Origin: Phycisphaerae bacterium
GTDB taxonomy: Bacteria; Planctomycetota; Phycisphaerae; Phycisphaerales; Phycisphaeraceae
Length of the DNA stretch: 64,000 bases
NCBI GenBank assembly: GCA_030432595.1
Contig: JAUIGU010000001.1
Coordinates: forward strand, 124,001 to 188,000
Reading direction: 5' to 3'
Positions within the stretch are counted from its first letter, which is position 1. Every line of letters begins with the position of its first letter. The translations under genes were made by a program, and so were the position numbers. Of the stretch, positions 1 to 11,237 are shown piece by piece. The notes below the pieces were generated by a model, which had not been told where the DNA came from, made no database searches, and saw only the letters and a program-made list of their open reading frames with translations.

Positions 1-2
1 TC

Positions 3-2860
<2,858 letters not shown>

Positions 2861-2864
<4 letters not shown>

Positions 2865-2936
2865 TCAGCAGTCAGGAGCCAGTAGTCAGTTGAAATCAAC
2901 CTTTTTCTGGACTACTGACTACTGACTCCTGACTAC
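2861..2936. repeat. Inverted repeat of AGTCAGT-type words after sucA
   Basis: The left arm (2861-2890) is built from words such as GTAGTCAG and AGTAGTCAGT. The right arm (2911-2936) carries the complement (ACTACTGACT, then CTGACTAC). The arms can form a long imperfect hairpin with about 20 bases in the loop. It overlaps the sucA stop codon and lies in the sucA-sucB gap. There is no T-run after it, so it is not a typical terminator. It could protect the sucA mRNA end or be a dispersed element. Confidence 0.7.
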
Positions 2937-3004
2937 TTCCCAACTTCACCAAGCCCCGCATTCTCCTGAACCAACTTCCCGTTCCTCAAACCCCCACGCC
3001 CCTC

Positions 3005-4312
3005 ATGCCCACCGACCTCATCGTCCCCCAAGTCGGCGAATCCATCACCGAAGTCCAGATCGGCCGTTGGCTGAAGAACGAGGGCGACGCCGTCAAAAAA
3101 GACGAGCCCCTTGTCGAGATCGAGACCGACAAGGTCACCCTCGAACTCCCCGCCCCCGCCGACGGCAGCATCACCAAGATCACCCACCAACAGGGCGACG
3201 ACGCCAACGTCGGCGACGTCATCGGCACCTTCGAAGAAGGCGCCGCCGGCAACGCAACCTCGCCCAAAAAAGAGGAAAGCGCAAAGCCGAAGGCTGAACA
3301 AAGCGAAGCCTCGGATTCGACCACGACTAAGCCCGCCGCCGCGCACGCTGCGGCGGGGTCCACCGCCACCACCGTCATGCCCGCCGCCCAGCGTGCCCTC
3401 GACGAGCACGGCCTCAACGCCGGCGACGTCCCCGCCACCGGCCCCGGCGGACGCCTCCTCAAAGAGGACGTCCTCAACTACGTCAAGAACCCGCCCGCTC
3501 AGAGCAACGGCTCCGCCCCCAAGCCCAAGACTGAGCCAAGCGAAGCCTCGGATTCTTCCGGCGCCGGCCCCCGCGCCACCCGCGCCGTCCCCATGACCCC
3601 GCTGCGCAAACGCATCGCGCAGAACCTCGTCCACGCCCAGCAGACCGCCGCCCTGCTCACCACCTTCAACGAGTGCGACATGACCGAGGTCATGGCACTG
3701 CGAGCCAAATACAACGCCGTCGCCAACAAAAAGACCGGCCAAGGCCTCTACGAGATGAAGCACGGCACCAAGCTCGGCTTCATGTCGTTCTTCGTCAAGG
3801 CCGCCTGCGACGCCCTCCAGGAGTTCCCCGCGATCAACGCCGAAGTCGACGGCGACACCATCGTCTACAAGGACTACTGCGACGTCGGCATCGCCATCGG
3901 CGGCGGCAAGGGCCTGGTCGTCCCCGTCCTCCGCAACGCCGAGTCCATGTCCTTCGCCGACGTCGAGATCAAGATCGCCGACTACGCCGGCAAGGCCCGC
4001 GACAACAAGATCCAGCTCGACGACCTCACCGGCGGCACCTTCACCATCACCAACGGCGGCGTCTACGGCTCACTGCTCTCCACCCCCATCGTCAACCCGC
4101 CGCAGTCCGGCGTCCTGGGCATGCACGGCATCGTCCGCCGCCCCATTGCCGTGAACCCCGGCACCCCGCAGGAAGCCATCGAAATCCGCCCGATGATGTA
4201 CCTCGCCCTCACCTACGACCACCGCGTCGTCGACGGCCGCGAAGCCGTCACCTTCCTCAAACGCATCTGCGACACCATCGAAGACCCGACGCGGTTGCTG
4301 CTGGAGGCATGA
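3005..4312 (+). CDS. sucB: Dihydrolipoamide succinyltransferase, E2 of 2-oxoglutarate dehydrogenase
   Basis: E2 core subunit (435 aa) that moves the succinyl group from its lipoyl arm to CoA. Domains in order: a lipoyl domain (about 1-80) with the lipoylated lysine in ETDKVTLE (K43); a flexible linker; a peripheral-subunit-binding domain (about 121-158, [12 protein letters not shown] to LKEDVLNYV); a second linker; and the acyltransferase domain (about 195-435) with the catalytic DHRVVDG motif (H406, D410). sucA lies immediately upstream. Each linker contains a copy of the same 18-base string, AAGCGAAGCCTCGGATTC (3301-3318 and 3538-3555), encoding (Q/P)SEASDS. This looks like a dispersed element tolerated in disordered protein. 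No E3 (lpd) gene is present here. Confidence 0.96.
   Translation: MPTDLIVPQVGESITEVQIGRWLKNEGDAVKKDEPLVEIETDKVTLELPAPADGSITKITHQQGDDANVGDVIGTFEEGAAGNATSPKKEESAKPKAEQSEASDSTTTKPAAAHAAAGSTATTVMPAAQRALDEHGLNAGDVPATGPGGRLLKEDVLNYVKNPPAQSNGSAPKPKTEPSEASDSSGAGPRATRAVPMTPLRKRIAQNLVHAQQTAALLTTFNECDMTEVMALRAKYNAVANKKTGQGLYEMKHGTKLGFMSFFVKAACDALQEFPAINAEVDGDTIVYKDYCDVGIAIGGGKGLVVPVLRNAESMSFADVEIKIADYAGKARDNKIQLDDLTGGTFTITNGGVYGSLLSTPIVNPPQSGVLGMHGIVRRPIAVNPGTPQEAIEIRPMMYLALTYDHRVVDGREAVTFLKRICDTIEDPTRLLLEA
3283..3319. repeat. In-frame repeat copy in the first linker of sucB
   Basis: Contains an imperfect inverted repeat (GCCGAAGGCT / AAGCCTCGG) and the 18-base string AAGCGAAGCCTCGGATTC. The same string recurs at 3538-3555 in the second sucB linker. 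It lies in frame between the lipoyl and subunit-binding domains. Confidence 0.55.
3526..3556. repeat. In-frame repeat copy in the second linker of sucB
   Basis: Second copy of the 18-base string AAGCGAAGCCTCGGATTC (3538-3555), in frame between the subunit-binding domain and the acyltransferase domain. The flanking codons differ from the first copy, so this is not a simple duplication of linker sequence. Confidence 0.5.
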
Positions 4313-4327
4313 ACCAATTATCGTCGC

Positions 4328-4540
4328 ATGAAATACGCGAGCGTCATCGAGAAAACCGAAACCGGCTACAGCGCCTACGTCCCCGACTTGCCCGGGCTGG
4401 GCGTCGCCGGCGAAACCCTCGAAGAAATCCGCCAACTGCTGCGCGAGGCCGTGGCCTTCCACCTCGAAGGCCTCCGCGAAGACGGCCAACCGATCCCACC
4501 CGCGACGGTTGAGATTGAATACGTGGAAGCCGCGGCGTGA
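4328..4540 (+). CDS. Solitary HicB-like antitoxin-fold protein
   Basis: A 70-residue protein with the HicB/UPF0150 pattern: a start resembling KYxxVIEKxExGYSAYVPDLPGLGVAGET, then LEEIRQLLREAVAFHLEGLREDG. In toxin-antitoxin pairs HicB binds and neutralises the HicA RNase. No HicA-like ORF lies on either side (sucB ends 15 bases upstream and a peptidase-like gene starts 9 bases downstream), and there is no C-terminal DNA-binding domain. It may therefore be an orphan HicB-fold protein rather than half of an active module. It is probably co-transcribed with its neighbours. Confidence 0.8.
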   Translation: MKYASVIEKTETGYSAYVPDLPGLGVAGETLEEIRQLLREAVAFHLEGLREDGQPIPPATVEIEYVEAAA

Positions 4541-4549
4541 GAGCACTGC

Positions 4550-5284
4550 GTGGGCCATATCATTGATCTTGTGATACGGCTACGACCAAAACAAATCCTA
4601 CTCTGGGTCCGCCGCCACAAACTGCGTACCACGCTGTTGATCGCGGTGGTGTGTCTTCTCGCCCTGTCGCTCACCCCCATCATCATTTTGGTCCGCACCT
4701 ACGGCATCGTCCACCCCGACCTGCGGCCCAACGCCAAGCCGACACCGTTCGTGCTCGAAACGCAGACCGAGCCGGATACCTGCGGGCTCCACGCGCTGAG
4801 CACGATCTACCGCGCCTACGGCCTGGACGCCGAGGACGAACGCCTGCGCTGGCGGCTCGGCATCGACACCAAGGCCGTGTTCTGGATCGAATCCTCGACC
4901 GGCGCGTTGCACCCGGACATCTGGATGGTGCTCGATCAGGACGGCTTCGCGGTCGATCCGATCGACACGACGGCCTCGGACGCGTGGGACCATCTGCAGG
5001 ACCACACCCAGGGCGGTCACGCCGCGCTCCTCCTCACCGTGCGACCCCAAACCGGCGGAATGCATTGGGTCGTCGCCGTTCATAATTCAGACGACGGCGT
5101 GTCGATCCTTGACCCGCTTCAGAGCGAACCACTGCCTGTAGAAAGCGACTACCTGGCACAACATGCCATCACGGCCTGGCGGATCCAGCCACGGGACGAC
5201 GACTCCGATAAAATCGGTTCGATGACCGCCCACAAGCGCGGTTCCGTCGAAGCCGCGGCCGCGGTCAAACACAAGAACGGTTGA
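4550..5284 (+). CDS. Membrane-anchored C39-like cysteine peptidase family protein
   Basis: A 244-aa protein with a basic N-terminus, one membrane segment (about 28-48, LLIAVVCLLALSLTPIIILV) and an outward-facing domain. The domain has the papain-like C39 arrangement: EPDTCGLHAL (C78 as likely nucleophile), MHWVVAVHN (H172) and SILDPL (D188). C39 domains mature bacteriocins or act as double-glycine peptidases; the substrate here is unknown. The start is GTG at 4550, 9 bases after the HicB-like stop. There is no exporter or precursor peptide gene beside it, so a bacteriocin role is not supported. The last 40 residues look disordered. Confidence 0.75.
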   Translation: MGHIIDLVIRLRPKQILLWVRRHKLRTTLLIAVVCLLALSLTPIIILVRTYGIVHPDLRPNAKPTPFVLETQTEPDTCGLHALSTIYRAYGLDAEDERLRWRLGIDTKAVFWIESSTGALHPDIWMVLDQDGFAVDPIDTTASDAWDHLQDHTQGGHAALLLTVRPQTGGMHWVVAVHNSDDGVSILDPLQSEPLPVESDYLAQHAITAWRIQPRDDDSDKIGSMTAHKRGSVEAAAAVKHKNG

Positions 5285-5303
5285 ACCAGGCATTGGGCTC
5301 AGG

Positions 5304-6419
5304 TCAACGACGACGACGCATCACCCCGATCCCTGCCAGCAACAACCCCATCACCGCAGGCTCGGGCACGACATTCGGCGGGGCGAGATAGGGAAACACG
5401 TTCAGGAACGGCACGTCGTTGGCGTCCACGCCGTCGTTGGTCGGGCCGGTGCCCGTGCCGACCGGCACGCCAACGCCGCCGATGAGCGGGGAGCCGGTCA
5501 ACAACTGGAGTTCGATGTCGATCACGTCGTCTTCCAGTCGGCGGCCATTGGGAAAGCCCGCCGAGCCGTTGAGGTCCAGCGTCATGATGTCGGGCAGCAG
5601 CACGTCGGCCAGGCTCATCGCGGCGGCCGCGTCGTTGCCGTTGAGCCCGAGGATCGAGTCGACAACGTCGTCGCGGAAGAGGTTGACGTCGGCGAACGGC
5701 TCGGACCGGTTGAACTCGTCCTTGCGGCCCGGCGGGATCAACAGCGTGTTGATCAGCGGCTGCCCGATGCGATCGACCTGCCCGAAGTTGGGCCCGCTGC
5801 TGATGTCGAACGTCCGCCCCCATACCCCGATGACCGGCTCGCTGCCCGGCGCGGCCCCGCCCGTGATCTCGCTGATCGGCACCTCGATCGCCAGTGCCGT
5901 GACATCCTGCCCGGCGAAGAAGTCTTCGCCGGTGAAATTCATGTTGTTCTGAAAACCGTTGAGGTCGAAGAAGAACGGATCATCGCGCGGGCCGGCAAAG
6001 AGCTTCCCGCCGCCGGGCGTGTCGAGGTTGTTGAACGTGAACCCCGAGCCGAAAAGCGTGGGCGCTTCGCCGGGGACGAAGCGCGTGCCGGCGACGCCCT
6101 GCACCCCGCCGGCCCCGGGCGCCGAGAACGCGAACGTGTAGCTCAGTTCGGGGACCGTGTCGCCGGTGCGGTCGATGTTGAACTCGTATAGCACCTCGGG
6201 GTTGAACGTGAACCCGTTGGTGGCCGCGTCGGGATTGACGGTCATGATCATGACCACGTTGTCCGGGTCCGCCGGCGACCGGAACAGGTAAAGATCGTTG
6301 ATGTCCGCGTCGGGCCTGGCGCTGATCAGCGGCGCTTCGCGGTGATCAGCGGCGTGGACCGACACGACAACCACCAGTAACGCCGACAACGCAAGCACAT
6401 TCAAGACTCGGCGGGGCAT
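5304..6419 (-). CDS. DUF4331 family PEP-CTERM exported protein
   Basis: A 371-aa secreted protein. It has a signal peptide (MPRRVLNVLALSALLVVVVS), then the DUF4331 signature ADHREAPLISARPDADINDLYLF, and repeated segments ending in a PEP-CTERM sorting signal (VVPEP, a hydrophobic stretch, then RRRR). PEP-CTERM proteins are cut by exosortase and linked to the envelope or an extracellular matrix. The function of DUF4331 is not known. ATG at 6419 was chosen over the longer frame because AAGGAG lies 8 bases upstream and the signal peptide begins there. It converges with the C39-like gene. Confidence 0.88.
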   Translation of the reverse strand: MPRRVLNVLALSALLVVVVSVHAADHREAPLISARPDADINDLYLFRSPADPDNVVMIMTVNPDAATNGFTFNPEVLYEFNIDRTGDTVPELSYTFAFSAPGAGGVQGVAGTRFVPGEAPTLFGSGFTFNNLDTPGGGKLFAGPRDDPFFFDLNGFQNNMNFTGEDFFAGQDVTALAIEVPISEITGGAAPGSEPVIGVWGRTFDISSGPNFGQVDRIGQPLINTLLIPPGRKDEFNRSEPFADVNLFRDDVVDSILGLNGNDAAAAMSLADVLLPDIMTLDLNGSAGFPNGRRLEDDVIDIELQLLTGSPLIGGVGVPVGTGTGPTNDGVDANDVPFLNVFPYLAPPNVVPEPAVMGLLLAGIGVMRRRR

Positions 6420-6635
6420 GGGCTTCTCCTTCCCAAAGAGGGATCGGGGACCGTGAAACCTGAGAAAGACGTCCACCACCTTCTATTCATGCATGGTACG
6501 GCCGACGCATCGCGGTAGACGCGTCATTCCGGCTCGGGTTTTCCCCATTCGGAGGAGCCCGAAGGGATGCGCGGGTTATTGCCGCGGTCGATTGAAACCA
6601 GGGATTCCTGCCGTGGTGGACATGAAACGAATATT

Positions 6636-6706
6636 GCGGCGACCGGTGGCCGCCATCGAGTACTGACGGCGCACGGACGGCCGACACCGTCGGCCGCTTT
6701 ATAGAA
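6636..6706. repeat. REPIN-like element, family A, copy 1
   Basis: Two short palindromes in opposite orientation. The first is a diverged GCGGC-GACCGGT-GGCCGCC. The second is perfect, CGGCCGAC-ACC-GTCGGCCG, followed by CTTTATAGAA. The last 31 bases (6676-6706) are identical to 34940-34970. The two half-units are homologous when one is reverse-complemented, which is the architecture of a REPIN (paired inverted REPs). Confidence 0.75.
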
Positions 6707-6775
6707 GTCGTCCTCTCGGCTCTTCGGCAAGGGAAGCAGGGCCTTCGTTTGCCGAACCGCACAGAGCGATAAACG

Positions 6776-6803
6776 AAAAAGCCCACGGAATGAATCCGTG
6801 GGC
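6776..6803 (-). terminator. Rho-independent terminator of cysC
   Basis: On the minus strand the hairpin GCCCACGGA-TTCAT-TCCGTGGGC is followed by TTTTT. It lies about 30 bases beyond the cysC stop codon. Confidence 0.85.
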
Positions 6804-6834
6804 TTCGGGAGAGTCTTTGGATGTCACGAAACGC

Positions 6835-7449
6835 TCACGCGGTGACGCCGACGCTGTCGAGGTGGTCCAGCAAGACCTGCACGGCCTCCTCGATGCTGCA
6901 CGTGCTGGTGTCGATGACCAGTTCGGCGTTGGTCGGCTCTTCGTACGGGTCGTCGATGCCGGTGAAGCCCTTGATCTCGCCGGCGCGGGCTTTCTTATAA
7001 AGGCCCTTGGGGTCACGTTCCTCGGCGACTTCGAGCGGGCACTTCACGTAGACCTCGACGAACTTCAGTCCGCCGTCCTCGTGGAGCTTGCGGGCGGCGT
7101 CGCGGTCGGCGGCGTACGGGCTGATGAAACTGTTGAGGCAGATGACGCCGGCGTCGGCAAAGAGCTTGGTGACCTCGCCGATGCGGCGGATGTTCTCCGC
7201 GCGGTCTTCGGCACTGAAGCCCAGGTTCTTGTTGAGGCCGAAGCGGATGTTGTCGCCGTCGAGGCGGTAGGCGTGCTTGCCGCGCTGGAGCAGGACCTGC
7301 TCGAGGGCGACCGCGATGGTGGACTTGCCCGAGCCCGACAGGCCGGTGAACCACAGCGACGCGCCGTCGTGGCCCATGTTGGCCTTGCGTTCTTCGCGGG
7401 TGACGGCACCCTCGTGCCAATGGATGTTGGTGGCTTTCTGCTCGGCCAT
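6835..7449 (-). CDS. cysC: Adenylylsulfate (APS) kinase
   Basis: Phosphorylates adenosine 5'-phosphosulfate to PAPS with ATP in sulfate assimilation; cytosolic. The 204-aa product has the P-loop GLSGSGKST (36-44) and the family blocks [37 protein letters not shown] and [23 protein letters not shown], all typical of CysC. The usual length is about 200 aa. ATG at 7449 is chosen because the 51 upstream codons are proline/alanine-rich and unlike the family, and a GGAG lies upstream. No sulfate adenylyltransferase (cysD/cysN or sat) is next to it. A terminator follows at 6776-6803. Confidence 0.95.
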   Translation of the reverse strand: MAEQKATNIHWHEGAVTREERKANMGHDGASLWFTGLSGSGKSTIAVALEQVLLQRGKHAYRLDGDNIRFGLNKNLGFSAEDRAENIRRIGEVTKLFADAGVICLNSFISPYAADRDAARKLHEDGGLKFVEVYVKCPLEVAEERDPKGLYKKARAGEIKGFTGIDDPYEEPTNAELVIDTSTCSIEEAVQVLLDHLDSVGVTA

Positions 7450-7659
7450 GTCTTGAATCGCTCCAGGGGTTTGCGGGGTGGCGGGGGTGGGTCGGGCCGG
7501 GGCGCAGGCTGCGGCCGGATCGCAGACCGTAGCGGAGGTTGACAAACCGTGCAATGGTGAATCACCGAGAATGTGCGCAGCGTGGGTGGTCGTGGGGTGC
7601 ACTTAGGTCGGGCGTGTGAAAACAGCGAACCCAGGGCGTCCCGGTCGTCTCCGGGCCGG

Positions 7660-7665
7660 TATGCT
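7660..7665 (+). promoter_or_regulatory. TATGCT -10-like box 6 bases before the start codon
   Basis: TATGCT is followed by 6 bases and then the ATG at 7672, with no Shine-Dalgarno sequence. With the normal spacing, transcription would start at the A of ATG, giving a leaderless mRNA. No clear -35 box is seen. Confidence 0.45.
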
Positions 7666-7671
7666 GGGCCG

Positions 7672-8205
7672 ATGCCCATCGCGTTGACGCCATCGTTGCG
7701 GGAGGTGTTCGAGCCGTTGTTCGCGGCGCTGCCGTTCGACCGGGCGATGGAGTCGCTGGTGATCGATCCGGCGCGGGCGAGCGAAGCCCACGCCGTGGCG
7801 GAGCAGATCGCGCAGGACCCGGCACTTTCGGATCGGCCGGACCTGCTGGCGGGGCTGTGGCTGTACGTCGACGACCTGGACCGCGCCCACGCGCTGGCGC
7901 AGGGCGACCACTCGCCGACGGGGTCGTTCTGGCACGCGATCGTCCACCGCCGTGAGGGCGACTTCGACAACGCCCGGTACTGGTACCGCAAGGCCCACCA
8001 CCACCCGGCGATGTCGCACATCGACCTCACCGGCGGCGGGGCCGGCTCGGGCACCGACGTCGCCCACTACAACCCGGCGGCGCTGGTCAACCGCGTCGAG
8101 AAACTCGGGCACGACAACCGCGCCCACCCGGCGCTGGTTTCCGAACAACGCAAGGAATGGAAGGCGCTTTTCGAGTGGTGCGCGGCGAAGACGCAAGGTC
8201 AGTAA
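7672..8205 (+). CDS. Conserved hypothetical protein with HxREGDxxNAxYWYRKA motif
   Basis: A 177-aa soluble protein of unknown function. It has no signal peptide or membrane segment. The clearest block is WHAIVHRREGDFDNARYWYR followed by KAHHHP, a pattern I associate with uncharacterised proteins found in several phyla. It also has LLAGLWLYVDDLDRAHAL upstream. ATG at 7672 is preferred over the longer frame because a TATGCT box lies exactly 6 bases upstream and the preceding 33 codons are not protein-like. It is divergent from cysC. Confidence 0.8.
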   Translation: MPIALTPSLREVFEPLFAALPFDRAMESLVIDPARASEAHAVAEQIAQDPALSDRPDLLAGLWLYVDDLDRAHALAQGDHSPTGSFWHAIVHRREGDFDNARYWYRKAHHHPAMSHIDLTGGGAGSGTDVAHYNPAALVNRVEKLGHDNRAHPALVSEQRKEWKALFEWCAAKTQGQ

Positions 8206-8230
8206 GAACCCACCGCGCACGGGGGATGCC

Positions 8231-8312
8231 GGGGGGCCACGGACGTTCAGTCCGTGTGTCTTGGTTGCGGTGGTTCAGCGCTCGGCACGGATTGAAGTCC
8301 GTGGCACCCGGC
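8231..8312. repeat. REPIN-like element, family B, copy 1, overlapping the peroxidase 3' end
   Basis: The left unit GCCACGGAC-GTTCA-GTCCGTG is followed by TGTCTT, and the right unit GGCACGGA-TTGAAG-TCCGTGGCACCC is in opposite orientation. Its right half encodes the last codons of the haem peroxidase gene (stop at 8275-8277). Related copies lie at 26744-26840, 34107-34201 and 50059-50122. Confidence 0.8.
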
Positions 8313-9963
8313 AAACCAGCAGCCCGACAAGCACGATCGCAGAGACCGGTTCCGGCAGCGGCGGCCGCGCCCCGACCATGAACACGTTGTGGCGGAACTC
8401 GTCGACGCCGGTGACCAGCGCGATGATGTCGCACAGGTCGGTGTCGAGCACCTGGTTGAGGTACGGGGCCAGGCCCGGATCGCTTAGATAGAAGTAGCGG
8501 TCGCCGTCGCGGAGGCGCTCGAACTGGTCCATCATCGCGATCGTGAGCGTCTCGCCGAGCAGCCCGCCGTTGAGGTCGTCCTCGGCCATGAGCCCGACCC
8601 AGGCGTCGACCTCATCGATGTCGGCGTAAACCCCGGCCAGCGACGCGGCGAGCGTCGCGTCGGAGGTCAGGTCGTCGAAGTCGGCGTGGGGCGTCAGTCC
8701 GAACGCGGCGCGCAGGTCGTTGAGCGTGCCGATGCCGTGGTCCCGGCCGCGCTGGATGTTCAGGGCGAGCAGGTCCTGACCCGGCGAACCCGGCGGGCCG
8801 AACAACAGGCTGCGGACGTCCTCGATGACCTGCGTGTCCAGATCGTTGCTCTCCTGCCAGACCAGGCCGCGGAGGATGGCGTCGAGGCTGCCGGGCTCGG
8901 TGACGACGTCGGGGTTGAAGAACGACTGGAACAGGTTGAGGTGCCCACCGGCGAACTCGGTTTTGTCGGCGTTGAGCCGGAGCAGCCGCTCGTTGAGCAT
9001 GGTGTGACCGAAGCGGAAGACGGCCGTCGAGAACTCCAGCGCGATCGACGGGTCAACGTTGCTGTCGTAACCCGTATAGGGGTCGAGGTTGTTGCCGTTG
9101 AGCAGCAGCGGCAGCCAGTCCTGGTACGTGATCTTCTGCACCGAGGCGCCGACGAGTTTACGGGCGGCCTGGTAGAGCTGTTCGTCGGTCCAGGTCGGGT
9201 TGTCGGCGGCGAACTGCTGCGCGAGGTGGTTGTGGTAGCGGAAAAACACCTCGTGCATCACGGTCAGGCCGGCCTGCTCGTTGGCGCGGACATCGCCGGC
9301 GAGGAACATCTCGTTGTCGGGGTAGATCTGGGGGTCGTTGGCGTTGGGCAGGCCGCTGGTGAGCGCGTCGTCGTGGCGGCGCATGAAGCCGTCGCCGCCG
9401 GGCGCGAGCCCGCCGCCGACGAAGGTCCGCAGCGCCGCCGCGCGCGGGGCGTCCGAGCCGTACACCATGGAGGCGTCGATCCAGTGCGTGTTGGCGTTGC
9501 GGAACTGCCGGGGGTTGGACGTGCCCGTGCCGGCAGCGAAGTGCGAGCGGTGCAGCGCGAACGACGAGCCCGGGAGCATGACCGGGTCATCCGCCGGGAC
9601 GACGATGTCGTAGGTGTCGCTGTCGCGCGTCGTCGTCAATACGATGTCGTGGTCGAGGAACTGGCCCCACTGCCAGAACATGCTCGACAGCCGCAGCGGG
9701 TTCTGATCCATCGCGGCGGTCTGATACCCGACGGCGTTGCTGACCGCGCGGGCGTTGGGCGTCTCGAGCATCGCCGCGATGCCGTCGGTGTAGGTCTCGA
9801 CGGTCTCGCGGATCTGGACGGTGTTGGCGCTGCCGAGCGTGAAGTTGCCGATGTTGTTGCCCGTGCCGTCGATGCTGCGGAGGTGCGTCACCTGCGCCAT
9901 CGCCGGCGGCCCCGCACAGACGGACGCCACCGCGACCCCCCACAAACAACGACTCGGACGCAT
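8275..9963 (-). CDS. Secreted animal-type haem peroxidase with PEP-CTERM signal
   Basis: A 562-aa exported member of the peroxidase-cyclooxygenase (An_peroxidase) superfamily, which oxidises halides or organics with H2O2. It has a signal peptide (1-23, ending AMA), the distal-haem motif MFWQWGQFLDHD (H105), the proximal-haem motif FRFGHTMLNERL, and NIQRGRDHG. A PEP-CTERM tail follows: PLPEP, the hydrophobic SAIVLVGLLVC, then RVPRTSIRAER. The start at 9963 has AAGGAG 9 bases upstream and begins the signal peptide. The basic C-terminal tail is encoded by the arm of a REPIN-like repeat (8231-8312), so the sorting signal appears to have been completed by that element. The physiological substrate is unknown. 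Confidence 0.9.
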   Translation of the reverse strand: MRPSRCLWGVAVASVCAGPPAMAQVTHLRSIDGTGNNIGNFTLGSANTVQIRETVETYTDGIAAMLETPNARAVSNAVGYQTAAMDQNPLRLSSMFWQWGQFLDHDIVLTTTRDSDTYDIVVPADDPVMLPGSSFALHRSHFAAGTGTSNPRQFRNANTHWIDASMVYGSDAPRAAALRTFVGGGLAPGGDGFMRRHDDALTSGLPNANDPQIYPDNEMFLAGDVRANEQAGLTVMHEVFFRYHNHLAQQFAADNPTWTDEQLYQAARKLVGASVQKITYQDWLPLLLNGNNLDPYTGYDSNVDPSIALEFSTAVFRFGHTMLNERLLRLNADKTEFAGGHLNLFQSFFNPDVVTEPGSLDAILRGLVWQESNDLDTQVIEDVRSLLFGPPGSPGQDLLALNIQRGRDHGIGTLNDLRAAFGLTPHADFDDLTSDATLAASLAGVYADIDEVDAWVGLMAEDDLNGGLLGETLTIAMMDQFERLRDGDRYFYLSDPGLAPYLNQVLDTDLCDIIALVTGVDEFRHNVFMVGARPPLPEPVSAIVLVGLLVCRVPRTSIRAER

Positions 9964-10147
9964 GGCTTTCGGCTCCTTGACCGCCCTATTGTGACACACA
10001 ACCCCGCTCGCACCAAGCGGCAACGCCCCGATCCGTGAAAAACCGCCCGGACCGACCCCCCGCAGGGGCGTGCCCGTCATCCCAGCGTCACCGACCCGCA
10101 TAACCGGACTCGTGTCCCGTCTTCCCAGGCAGATCGCCCCACCTCGA

Positions 10148-11089
10148 TCAGTGCGGCGCCCGCGGGGCGCGGCGTTCGGCGTCGCGGTCGGAGGGGGCTT
10201 CGTCGGGTCGCGCGGGGTCTCGCGCAACCTCGTCTTTGACGCCCGCGCCCCCGGTCAGCGGCGTACATGTGATCGTGTACGCCAGCGGCTCGCCGTCGGC
10301 CGAGGTCACCGACACATACTGCGGAACACCCTCGCGGAGGTAAACCACGAAACCCTCCCGGCCGACGTCGCCGCCGAAGTCGTAGTCGCTATAAAGCTCG
10401 GAATAGCCCGGCTCGTACCAGCCGTCGTCGCCGCCCATCCCGAACATCTCCCCGAGGTCGTCCAACAAACCGTCGCCACCGACGGGCGTCGCGTCGATGC
10501 CGTTGAGCCAGACGTCGCCGCGCGTCGAGGTGGTCGAGACCACGACCAGGCCGTCGCCCTCAAGCCTGAACACGTCGCGCCGGTCGCCGCGCCCCGGCAC
10601 CACCGTGTCGGTCACCGACCCGCCGACCGGCAGCGGGATCGCGCCCTTGGGCCGGCTGTCCGCGTCGCGGTTGGCCAGCTTCGGCGACGCCACGAACCCC
10701 GGCACCAGCGTGAACGCCGCCGCCGCGCCGTGCGCATGGACATGTATCCGCACCCGGCCCGGTTCGCCCAACACCACCACCGCCTGCTCGGCCCCGACGT
10801 CGCCGTCCAGGTCCTGATCGCTGTACCCCCCCGGCAGCAGCACGCCGTCGCCGTCGCGCACCTCCACGTACACGTCCCCCGCGCCGCGCAACACCACGCT
10901 GAGCATCCCCGCCTCGGGCGCGTCGAAGGCGTACACCGCGCCCTGCTCGTCCTCCTTGGTGATCCCCTCGATCGCCAGGCCGGACTGCACCGCAAGCTGG
11001 GCCGACGCCGCCGCGCTCAGCCCACACAGGACGCTCACCGCCACGAGCAGGGATCGCCAGGTCCGTGTCACACCGCTGGTCGCCGTCAT
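10148..11089 (-). CDS. Secreted protein of unknown function, PPC-like
   Basis: A 313-aa exported protein with a signal peptide (SLLVAVSVLCGLSAAASAQ). The body is rich in beta-type sequence, with GAVYAFDAPEAGMLSVVLRG and then DVYVEVRDGDG resembling bacterial pre-peptidase C-terminal (PPC) domains, followed by a second similar unit (RDVFRLEGDGLVVVSTTST). The last 35 residues are charged and probably disordered. ATG at 11089 was chosen to match the signal peptide; AAGGCGG lies upstream. It follows the peroxidase on the same strand order but with a 184-base gap. No catalytic motif is seen. Confidence 0.75.
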   Translation of the reverse strand: MTATSGVTRTWRSLLVAVSVLCGLSAAASAQLAVQSGLAIEGITKEDEQGAVYAFDAPEAGMLSVVLRGAGDVYVEVRDGDGVLLPGGYSDQDLDGDVGAEQAVVVLGEPGRVRIHVHAHGAAAAFTLVPGFVASPKLANRDADSRPKGAIPLPVGGSVTDTVVPGRGDRRDVFRLEGDGLVVVSTTSTRGDVWLNGIDATPVGGDGLLDDLGEMFGMGGDDGWYEPGYSELYSDYDFGGDVGREGFVVYLREGVPQYVSVTSADGEPLAYTITCTPLTGGAGVKDEVARDPARPDEAPSDRDAERRAPRAPH

Positions 11090-11225
11090 CGCGTCACCGC
11101 CTTGATATGAAAACCTCAACACACACGGCCGCCCGGTGCCGCCGCCGGCTCAAAGCGTACCGCAGTTGGGCGCGAAGATGAACGGCCCGACCCACCGGAC
11201 ACCCCGGCCGGTTCAGGCCGGCTCT

Positions 11226-11231
11226 TACACT
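11226..11231 (+). promoter_or_regulatory. TACACT -10-like box 6 bases before miaA
   Basis: TACACT, then GCCGGC, then the ATG at 11238. No ribosome binding site is seen. The spacing predicts transcription starting at the start codon (leaderless mRNA). Confidence 0.5.
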
Positions 11232-11237
11232 GCCGGC

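Larger units (their letters stand above)
6420..6834. other. Non-coding stretch between the DUF4331 gene and cysC
   Basis: No convincing ORF is seen. The stretch holds a REPIN-like element (6636-6706) and the cysC terminator (6776-6803). The remainder (about 6420-6630) shows nothing recognisable beyond the 5' leader of the DUF4331 gene. Confidence 0.6.

Noticed and set aside
4328-5284. HicB-like gene plus next gene as a toxin-antitoxin module
   Set aside because: The neighbour is a membrane C39-like protein, not a HicA RNase, and no small HicA-like ORF is present.
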